Source: Limnochordia bacterium
GTDB lineage: Bacteria > Bacillota > Limnochordia > Darwinibacteriales > SLO01
Length of the DNA stretch: 5,040 bases
Reading direction: 5' to 3'
NCBI GenBank assembly: GCA_007132635.1
Contig: SLOG01000107.1
Coordinates: 1 to 5,040, forward strand
The notes under the pieces: model-generated
The model's database searches: none
Seen by the model: only the letters and a program-made list of their open reading frames with translations
What the model was told of the DNA's origin: nothing
Part shown: positions 1 through 5,040 of the stretch, in pieces
How the letters are laid out: each line of letters starts with the position of its first letter
Numbering within the stretch: the stretch's first letter is position 1
Translations under genes and position numbers: made by a program

Positions 1-2083
1 AGTAGCTTATCGTCGTGGACGGGTTGAACGGGTTGGGATAGTTCTGGCGCAGACGCACCCGGTCGGCAACCTCTCCAATTTCCGCCGAGGCCGGTTCACA
101 GGAAACGCCGGTCCCTTTCACACTGCCACGCAGCCCGGGCTCGAACCCTGCTCCCGGGTTCCGTGGATCCGGTCTTGGGGTAGCCACTCCCGCCAGCCAG
201 TTATGGAATGCCGGATCCGCCGGCTCGCACAGACCGGTGTCATGGTAGTGGAAAGCGTACATCCGGATCGGATCCCACCGGGTGAAGTTCATCGGGATCG
301 GACCGGTAAGATCCTGGTTGCCCTCCAGGTGCAGCGACAACAGCACCGTTGTTTCACCGATTCTGCCCAGATTGGCAAAGCTCTCGGGAATCTGGCCACT
401 CAGATTGTTGTAGGAAAGATCCAAAGAGTCCAGGACCTGCATTTCTCCCATCGTCTCCGGAATCGGCCCGCTCAGCTCGTTATTACCCAAAATCAACTTT
501 TCCATAAGAAGGAAATCACCGATCCACAGCGGAATTTCTCCGGTCAGGCCCAGTCCTCCCAGACCTAATCTTTCCAATCTGGGATAGTGGTCGATCAGAA
601 AGTCAAGCTCGGACATATCCCTGCCGGCGATATCCAAACCCGTATTGTTGTTCATAACCAGGCGGACCAGATTATCGGCTTGTCCGTTGATTAGCCAGTT
701 CGGCAGCGGTCCGGTCAAACCGGGATTGTCCTCGAAACTGAAGTATGCGAGGGGCAGCTCTCCCCAGGATTCCGGAATCTGGCCGGTCAGACCAGCATTC
801 GGAAGAAGCAGCTGGTTAATGCCCACAATGAGGGAAATCCATTCAGGAATCGGCCCGATCTCAAAGCCCAGGTCTCCCAGATACAATCGCCGAAGCTCCA
901 GGTTCCTAAAATCGGGAAGGGGGCCGTCCAGCTGCAGCCCACCCAGGCGAAGCCTGCGGAGACTGGGGGCGTTTGCCAGCGACTGCGGAATCGGCCCGGT
1001 TATGGGACTGCCTTTAACCTGCAGCTTCTCCAGATTGGGCAGCAACCCGAGCCACTCGGGGAGCGTACCGGATATGTTGGACGGGCGAATCGTAATCCGC
1101 GTCAAATTTTCGTTGAACGTAAGGTCCGGGATCTCTCCCTCCAGTTCGTCCCACCCGATAATCAACTCCCTCAGTTCCGGCAGTTCACTCAGCCATGCAG
1201 GGATCGGTCCGGTCCGGTTGGAACCTTTCAGGGATATCGCTCTTATGGTTTCATTCAAGCCGCGCAGAAATTCCGGGAACGGGCCGGGATCCAGCAGGGG
1301 GCTCATGCGCACCGTGAATACTTCAAGGTTTTCCATCGTACCGAAGTCCGGCATCGGGCCGCTGAAGTGCGAAGGGCCGACCTCGAACCGTTCCAGGGTC
1401 TGGATGTCCCCGAACTCGTTGGGAATGGGTCCCGTAAATGGATTTAACCTGTTATCGAACTGCCGCAGACTCGGAAATTGTCCCACGATTGGAGGAATAT
1501 TGCCGGTAAGCTGATTGGCCCGCGCCAGAAACTCTATCATATTCGGAATGGTGACCAGTTCTTCCCAGGGCGGCACACCGCTGAGCTGGTTGTCGTCAAT
1601 GCGGACTCTAACCAGGCTTTTCATCTGCCCAATCTCCGGCGGAATGGGACCTATAAGGTTGTTGCTCCGCAGATAGAATTGATCCATCTCATCAAAAACA
1701 CCGATTTCGGGAGGAAGCTCGCCGGTCAGGTCATTTTGACGCAAATCCAAACGGATTACCCGCCACTCGAACTCATCTTCTGCAACCTGGATTTCCCTTA
1801 TTCGTGTGACACCGTGCCAAAATTCCACCATTTCGGTCAGCCAGCCGTCGTTGATTCGCCAGCGGTCCCCGTTGGTGGAATTGTAGAGGGCCACCAGGGC
1901 CAGTGAATCGCGTTCTACAACAGACTGCCCGGTTTGTGCCAGACCGCCCTGGACTATTTCTCCATTCCGGTCAACAACCATGGGCTTTTGGGCCGAAACC
2001 TGCTGGCCGTATAAAACCATCATGGACAGCATCAGGCAAAAAGCCAGACCCCATCTGGAAATACTGTTTGTGAAAGAATTCAT
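1..2083 (-). CDS. Secreted plant-type LRR protein with T9SS sorting domain, copy A (C-terminus cut by window edge)
   Basis: Starts at the ATG complementary to 2081-2083 and reads without a stop through 694 codons to the left edge. I translated the whole frame by hand; there is no frameshift. By comparison with copy B the full protein would be about 760 aa, so the last 66 residues of the sorting domain lie outside. Visible parts: signal peptide about 1-31 (basic start, hydrophobic core, VSA|Q cleavage); N-cap about 55-108 with 'DSLALVALYNSTNGDRW'; about 20 LRR units from 109 to 604, mostly 22-25 residues, with GxIP motifs; C-cap with Cys619 in 'DTGLCEP' and 'FHNWLAG', probably bridged to Cys662; Pro/Gly-rich linker; 'NYPNPFNPSTTISY' at 681-694. 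Known for the family: such proteins cross the inner membrane by Sec and the outer membrane by T9SS, then sit on the surface or are released. No catalytic residues are seen. A role in binding protein or glycan ligands is inference. It follows copy B by 78 nt and is probably co-transcribed with it. Confidence 0.95.
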   Translation of the reverse strand, partial: MNSFTNSISRWGLAFCLMLSMMVLYGQQVSAQKPMVVDRNGEIVQGGLAQTGQSVVERDSLALVALYNSTNGDRWRINDGWLTEMVEFWHGVTRIREIQVAEDEFEWRVIRLDLRQNDLTGELPPEIGVFDEMDQFYLRSNNLIGPIPPEIGQMKSLVRVRIDDNQLSGVPPWEELVTIPNMIEFLARANQLTGNIPPIVGQFPSLRQFDNRLNPFTGPIPNEFGDIQTLERFEVGPSHFSGPMPDFGTMENLEVFTVRMSPLLDPGPFPEFLRGLNETIRAISLKGSNRTGPIPAWLSELPELRELIIGWDELEGEIPDLTFNENLTRITIRPSNISGTLPEWLGLLPNLEKLQVKGSPITGPIPQSLANAPSLRRLRLGGLQLDGPLPDFRNLELRRLYLGDLGFEIGPIPEWISLIVGINQLLLPNAGLTGQIPESWGELPLAYFSFEDNPGLTGPLPNWLINGQADNLVRLVMNNNTGLDIAGRDMSELDFLIDHYPRLERLGLGGLGLTGEIPLWIGDFLLMEKLILGNNELSGPIPETMGEMQVLDSLDLSYNNLSGQIPESFANLGRIGETTVLLSLHLEGNQDLTGPIPMNFTRWDPIRMYAFHYHDTGLCEPADPAFHNWLAGVATPRPDPRNPGAGFEPGLRGSVKGTGVSCEPASAEIGEVADRVRLRQNYPNPFNPSTTISY

Positions 2084-2125
2084 GTTCTTTTCCTCAATTA
2101 TGTGTCTGAAGTGTAAAGCCGCCTG
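1..2125. repeat. Tandem direct repeat, left unit (copy A gene plus its leader)
   Basis: This stretch matches 2362-4484. The offset is 2361 nt at the left end and 2358 nt from about position 155 on, the difference being one codon in the linker ('GTYQPG' in B, 'GAGFEPG' in A). Homology goes past the start codon for 42 nt of leader, up to 'gcctg' at 2121-2125, then stops. The left boundary is outside the window. Long identical runs include 15-73 (59 bp), 915-994 (80 bp), 1944-2013 (70 bp) and 2040-2092 (53 bp). Confidence 0.96.
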
Positions 2126-2161
2126 CCAGCTTCTGCGGAAAGGTTGATGAGACGCTGGGAT
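2084..2161 (-). promoter_or_regulatory. Short gap between copies B and A with conserved leader and Shine-Dalgarno site
   Basis: The 78 nt between the stop of B and the start of A. Reading toward A, the last 42 nt repeat the leader of copy B ('GGCTTTACACTTCA' then an A-rich stretch). They include GAGGA (complement of 2091-2095), 7 nt before the ATG, a good ribosome binding site. No GC-rich hairpin followed by a T run is seen, so read-through from copy B is expected. I find no convincing independent promoter. Confidence 0.6.
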
Positions 2162-4441
2162 TTATTTGATCAGCATCATGCTCTGCGTCAGGCTGTACTC
2201 GCCGGCCTGCAAGCGGTAGATATAGGTCCCGCTGGAAAGACGGCTGGCATCAAAGACCACCTGATGCTGACCCGCACTTATCGTTTCATTTACCAGTGTG
2301 GCCACTCGCTGTCCCAGTACGTCATACACGCTCAGTTCCACATGCACCGTGGTGGGAACCGAGTAGCTTATCGTTGTGGACGGGTTGAACGGGTTGGGAT
2401 AGTTCTGGCGCAGACGCACCCGGTCGGCAACCTCCCCAATTTCCGCCGAGGCCGGGTCACAGGAAACGCCGGTCCCTTTCACACTGCCCCGCAGTCCGGG
2501 CTGGTAGGTTCCCGGGTTCCGTGGATCCGGTCTTGGGGTAGCCACTCCCTCCAGCCAGTTATGGAATGCCGGATCCGTCGGCTCACACAGACCGGTGTCA
2601 TGGTAGTGGAAAGCGAACATCCGGGTCGGATCCCACTGGGTGAAGTTCATCGGGATCGGACCGGTAAGATCCTGGTTGCCCTCCAGGTGCAGCGACAACA
2701 GCACCGTTGTTTGGCCGATCCTGCCCAGATTGGCAAAGCTCTGGGGAATCTGGCCACTCAGATTGTTGTAGGAAAGATCCAAAGAGTCCAGGATCAGCAT
2801 TTCACCCATCGTCTCCGGAATCGGCCCGCTCAGCTCGTTATTGCCCAATGTCAACTTTCTCATATTGGTGAAATCGCCGATCCACAGCGGAATTTCTCCG
2901 GTCAGGCCCAGTCCGGCCAGACCCATTTCCATCATCCTGGGATAGTGGTCGATCAGAAACTCAAGCTCGGACATATCCTTGCCGGCGATATCCAAACCGG
3001 TATTGTTGTTCAGATACAGATGGACCAGATTGCTGGCTTGTCCGTTGACCAGCCAGTTCGGCAGCGGTCCGGTCAAACCGGGATTGTCCGCCAGGTAGAG
3101 TATGGCCAGCGGCAGTTCTCCCAAGGACTCCGGAATCTGGCCGGTAAAACCATTATTCGGAAGAAACAGCTGGTTAATGCCCACAATGAAGGGAATCCAT
3201 TCGGGAATTGACTCGATCTCAAAGCCCAGGTCTCCCAGATACAATCGCGTTAGCTCCAGGTTTCTCAAATCAGGAAGGGGGCCGTCCAGCTGCAGCCCAC
3301 CCAGGCGAAGCCTGCGGAGACTGGGGGCGTTTGCCAGCGACTGCGGAATCGGTCCGGTTATGGGGCTGTTCTTGATCTGCAGCTTCTCCAGATTGGGCAT
3401 CAACCCAAGCCAGTCGGGGAGCGGACCGGATATGTTGGACGGGCGAATCGTAAGCCGTGTCAAATTTTCATTGAACGTAAGGTCCGGGATCTCTCCTTCC
3501 AGTTCGTCCCACCCGATAATCAGGGTTTCCAGCTGTGACAGTTCGTTCAGCCAGGCCGGAATCGGTCCGGTCCGGTTGGAACCTTTCAGGGAAATCCATC
3601 TAATTTTTTCATTCAGGTTGCGTAGAAATTCCGGGAAGGGACCGGGATCCAGCAAGGGGCTCATGCGCACCTGGAAGAAATCGAGGTTCTCCATCTCACC
3701 GAAATCCGGCATCGGGCCGCTGAAATGAGACGGGCCGACCTCGAATTTTACCAGGGTCTGGATGTCCCCGAACTCGTTGGGAATGGTTCCCGTGAACGGT
3801 ACGGTCATCATGTCAAAAAACCGCAGACTAGGAAACTGTCCCACGACAGGAGGAATATCGCCGGTCAGCTGATTGGCCCGCAACTGAAGCTGGGACAGAT
3901 TCGGAAGGGAGACCAGGGCTTCCCAGGGCGGCACGCCGCTGAGCTGGTTGTCGCCAAAACGGATGTTAACCAGGCTTTTCATTTGCCCAATCTCCTGCGG
4001 GATGGGACCTGCAAGGTTGTTTCGCAACAGATAGAACTGCGTTAACTCATCCAATAGACCGATTTCAGGAGGAAGCTCGCCGGTCAGGTCATTTTGATCA
4101 AGACTCAAGCGGGTTACCCGCCACTCGAACTCATCCTCTGCAACCTGGATTTCGCGTATTTGTGTGACACCATGCCAGAATTCCACCATTTCGGTCAGCC
4201 AGCCATCGTTGTTGACCCAGCGGTCCCCGTTGGTGGACAAATACAGGGCCACCAGGGCCAGTGAATCGCGTTCTACAACGGACTGCCCGGTTTGTGCCAG
4301 TCCGCCCTGGACTATTTCTCCATTCCGGTCAACAACCATGGGCTTTTGGGCCGAAACCTGCTGGCCGTATAGAACCATCATCGACAGCGTCAGGCATAAA
4401 GCCAGACCCCATCTGGAAATACTGTTTGTGAAAGAATTCAT
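2162..4441 (-). CDS. Secreted plant-type LRR protein with T9SS type A sorting domain, copy B (complete, 759 aa)
   Basis: The complete paralogue of copy A, with stop TAA at 2162-2164. The ATG at 4439-4441 is chosen because it gives a clean signal peptide (about 1-31, ending QQVSA before QKP) and matches copy A. Domain order: signal peptide; N-cap about 55-108 ('DSLALVALYLSTNGDRW'); about 20 LRR units from 109 ('VTRLSLDQNDLTGELPPEIG') to about 604; C-cap with Cys619 and Cys661, the only cysteines outside the signal peptide and a likely disulfide; linker 630-679; sorting domain 680-759, starting 'NYPNPFNPSTTISY' and ending 'QSMMLIK'. One repeat at about 475-505 lacks GxIP and is longer (about 31 residues, 'LDIAGKDMSELEFLIDHYPR'). 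The domains indicate Sec plus T9SS export and surface display or release. Ligand binding, adhesion or host/prey recognition is inference; no enzyme domain is present. The gene heads a likely two-gene unit with copy A and has its own 399-nt upstream region. Confidence 0.97.
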   Translation of the reverse strand: MNSFTNSISRWGLALCLTLSMMVLYGQQVSAQKPMVVDRNGEIVQGGLAQTGQSVVERDSLALVALYLSTNGDRWVNNDGWLTEMVEFWHGVTQIREIQVAEDEFEWRVTRLSLDQNDLTGELPPEIGLLDELTQFYLLRNNLAGPIPQEIGQMKSLVNIRFGDNQLSGVPPWEALVSLPNLSQLQLRANQLTGDIPPVVGQFPSLRFFDMMTVPFTGTIPNEFGDIQTLVKFEVGPSHFSGPMPDFGEMENLDFFQVRMSPLLDPGPFPEFLRNLNEKIRWISLKGSNRTGPIPAWLNELSQLETLIIGWDELEGEIPDLTFNENLTRLTIRPSNISGPLPDWLGLMPNLEKLQIKNSPITGPIPQSLANAPSLRRLRLGGLQLDGPLPDLRNLELTRLYLGDLGFEIESIPEWIPFIVGINQLFLPNNGFTGQIPESLGELPLAILYLADNPGLTGPLPNWLVNGQASNLVHLYLNNNTGLDIAGKDMSELEFLIDHYPRMMEMGLAGLGLTGEIPLWIGDFTNMRKLTLGNNELSGPIPETMGEMLILDSLDLSYNNLSGQIPQSFANLGRIGQTTVLLSLHLEGNQDLTGPIPMNFTQWDPTRMFAFHYHDTGLCEPTDPAFHNWLEGVATPRPDPRNPGTYQPGLRGSVKGTGVSCDPASAEIGEVADRVRLRQNYPNPFNPSTTISYSVPTTVHVELSVYDVLGQRVATLVNETISAGQHQVVFDASRLSSGTYIYRLQAGEYSLTQSMMLIK

Positions 4442-4484
4442 GTTCTTTTCTCATTTATGTGCGTGTGAAGTGTAAAGCTGCCTG
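2362..4484. repeat. Tandem direct repeat, right unit (copy B gene plus its leader)
   Basis: Partner of the repeat at 1-2125. The visible part of copy A matches from 2362. The remainder of copy B (2162-2361) presumably also has a counterpart left of the window. Leader homology ends at 4484, after which the upstream sequences of the two genes are unrelated. Both units have the same orientation, so recombination between them would delete or amplify one gene and could form chimeras. Confidence 0.96.
4442..4484 (-). promoter_or_regulatory. Conserved 5' leader of copy B with a weakened ribosome binding site
   Basis: This is the same leader as upstream of copy A, with a few indels and substitutions: 'GCTTTACACTTCA', then 'ATAAATGAGAAAAGAAC' directly before ATG. 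One base is missing relative to copy A, so GAGGA becomes GAGA (complement of 4449-4452). Copy B thus has a poorer match to the anti-Shine-Dalgarno sequence. Conservation outside the coding frame may be recent shared ancestry rather than function. Confidence 0.5.
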
Positions 4485-4773
4485 TTTTTGTTGCTTTTCC
4501 TCCTTGTCGTAACCGCAGGCTGTGAATCATTCACTAATCGATGTCCTCGCAAAGGAATGAAGATGGTTTTTATGCGGCTTTAGCACCTTTGTTTGGCAGG
4601 TGTCATATTTATTTTGCTATGCTTTGCATATTGTCCGGAAAGTGCGAGGGTATAGCCAGGAATATAGTATAAAAGTCTTGGAATAAATCTCTCAGACGCT
4701 GGCTAACAGAATCCCGGGAGTGCCCATATGTTGAGCAAGAAAGACATTGTGGTTTCTACAGCTTGTCTTGGTT
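4485..4773. other. AT-richer intergenic region upstream of copy B, no gene found
   Basis: No supported gene lies here. It probably contains the promoter for copy B, but none can be assigned firmly. The best sigma-70-like -10 on the minus strand is TATACT (complement of 4666-4671), with no good -35 and about 220 nt from the start codon. I found no clear Bacteroidota-type TAnnTTTG with an upstream TTG. Small inverted repeats (for example TATGC-TTT-GCATA near 4618-4630) look like chance. A palindrome at 4522-4534 is listed separately. Confidence 0.5.
4522..4534. promoter_or_regulatory. 13-bp interrupted palindrome upstream of copy B, possible operator
   Basis: GTGAAT-C-ATTCAC is a perfect 6-bp inverted repeat around one base, centred about 87 nt upstream of the copy B start codon. 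Such symmetry fits a dimeric regulator, and the position suits promoter control. There is no second copy in the gap before copy A. I do not recognise the site as that of a named regulator, and a palindrome of this size can occur by chance. Confidence 0.25.
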
Positions 4774-4814
4774 ATCCGGCCACCCAGGCATCTAAAATGC
4801 CTGAATGACCGGAT
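4774..4814 (-). terminator. 18-bp hairpin downstream of gene 3, probable transcript end
   Basis: Arms 4774-4791 (ATCCGGCCACCCAGGCAT) and 4797-4814 (ATGCCTGAATGACCGGAT) enclose a 5-nt loop. In plus-strand RNA three positions (4780/4808, 4783/4805, 4784/4804) would be C-A mismatches. In minus-strand RNA all three become G-U pairs, giving a continuous 18-bp stem. The structure therefore belongs to the minus-strand transcript, 26 nt after the stop of gene 3. No U tract follows, so it may be a non-canonical terminator or an mRNA 3'-end stabiliser rather than a classical intrinsic terminator. Confidence 0.6.
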
Positions 4815-4840
4815 TAATGTGCAAAAGCTGCCGGAATAAA

Positions 4841-5040
4841 TTATTTGAGCAGCATCAGCTTTCTGTTCTGGACAAAATCACCGGCCTGCATGCGATAGAT
4901 ATACACACCGCTGGAGAGCCTGGTCCCGTCGAAGGTAACATCATAATAACCGGGATCGCGGGATTGGTTGACCAGTGTTGCGATGTGTTGTCCGGTAATG
5001 GTATACACATCAATGGTAACGTGCGCGGTTTCTCTGACGG
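4841..5040 (-). CDS. C-terminal fragment of a T9SS-exported protein (gene 3; N-terminus beyond window)
   Basis: An open frame enters from the right edge and ends at TAA (4841-4843), giving 65 visible residues with 'VYTITGQHIATLVN', 'RLSSGVYIYRMQAGDF' and the terminal 'RKLMLLK'. This is a T9SS type A C-terminal sorting domain. It aligns without gaps to the end of copy B over 62 residues with 31 identities by hand count: the same cargo-signal family but a clearly different gene, not a third recent copy of the LRR pair. The rest of the protein is outside, so its function cannot be told; it could be another LRR protein, an adhesin or a secreted enzyme. It lies on the same strand, 399 nt before the start of copy B. 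A hairpin 26 nt past its stop suggests its transcript ends there. Confidence 0.9.
   Translation of the reverse strand, partial: VRETAHVTIDVYTITGQHIATLVNQSRDPGYYDVTFDGTRLSSGVYIYRMQAGDFVQNRKLMLLK

Noticed and set aside
120..160. Possible frameshift in copy A, because the offset between the copies changes here
   Set aside because: The net change is exactly three bases, and hand translation gives an uninterrupted linker ('NPGAGFEPGLRGS') running into the sorting domain in the same frame.
1441..1560. Diversity-generating retroelement target
   Set aside because: The substitutions between copies are not confined to adenines of a template, there is no reverse transcriptase or template repeat in the window, and the variable sites are spread along the LRR array rather than in a C-terminal variable region.
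2150..2158. 9-base word AGACGCTGG shared with 4694-4702
   Set aside because: A match of this length in non-coding DNA is expected by chance, and its positions relative to the neighbouring stop codons differ.
203..4475. Long plus-strand open frames (203-568, 645-1514, 1478-1906, 2144-3211, 3102-3728, 3725-4045, 4164-4475)
   Set aside because: They lie antisense to the two LRR genes, several recur at the same 2358-nt offset because the DNA is duplicated, their translations are Arg/Ser/Gly-rich with no domains, and they overlap genes with clear signal peptides, LRRs and sorting domains.
4618..4630. Short inverted repeat TATGC-TTT-GCATA
   Set aside because: A 5-bp stem in AT-rich DNA is weak and lies where no gene ends; it is not supported as a terminator or operator.
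4728..4808. Plus-strand 26-codon frame starting ATG TTG AGC with GGGAG a few bases upstream
   Set aside because: It is very short, has no recognisable motif, and its 3' half is the left arm and loop of the hairpin read on the opposite strand. A chance frame is the simpler explanation.

Overview
The window holds three consecutive protein genes, all on the minus strand. Two are tandem paralogues of a large secreted leucine-rich-repeat (LRR) protein, and the third is the C-terminal end of another secreted protein entering from the right edge. Transcription runs right to left: partial gene 3 (4841-5040), LRR copy B (2162-4441, complete, 759 aa), then LRR copy A (1-2083, cut by the left edge 66 residues before its expected end). 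Both LRR genes encode a signal peptide, a short N-terminal cap, about 20 plant-type LRR units with the 'xxLxLxxNxLxGxIPxxxG' pattern, a two-cysteine C-terminal cap and a proline/glycine-rich linker. The end of each is a 'NYPNPFNPSTTISY' type A sorting domain of the type IX secretion system (T9SS); in copy A only the first part of it is visible. The 65 visible residues of gene 3 are the same kind of sorting domain.

Organism: T9SS type A sorting domains occur in the Bacteroidota/FCB group. The 'NYPNPFNPSTTI...RLSSGxYIYRLQAG...MMLIK' style, with moderately GC-rich coding DNA, suggests a Rhodothermota/Balneolota- or Ignavibacteria-like lineage rather than a low-GC Flavobacterium. This is inference from motif style; no taxonomic marker is present.

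Layout: 1-2083 copy A; 2084-2161 a 78-nt gap with no terminator, so A and B are probably co-transcribed; 2162-4441 copy B; 4442-4840 a 399-nt AT-richer intergenic region; 4841-5040 the gene 3 tail. The intergenic region holds the conserved leader of copy B, a 13-bp palindrome and a strong hairpin just downstream of gene 3 that probably ends its transcript.

The main point of interest is the tandem duplication. A repeat of about 2.1 kb within the window (longer in full) has offset 2358 nt and one codon of net length difference. By hand alignment the proteins are about 85% identical over 693 residues, but divergence is very uneven. The signal peptide, N-cap start, sorting domain and one internal LRR block (80 identical bases) are almost unchanged. 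Substitutions cluster in the 'LxxLxLxxN' strands that form the concave, ligand-facing side of an LRR solenoid. This looks like a pair of cell-surface recognition proteins or adhesins diversifying in binding specificity while keeping scaffold and export signals. Apart from the sorting-domain link to T9SS, no enzyme, toxin, phage, transposase, CRISPR or RNA gene is visible.
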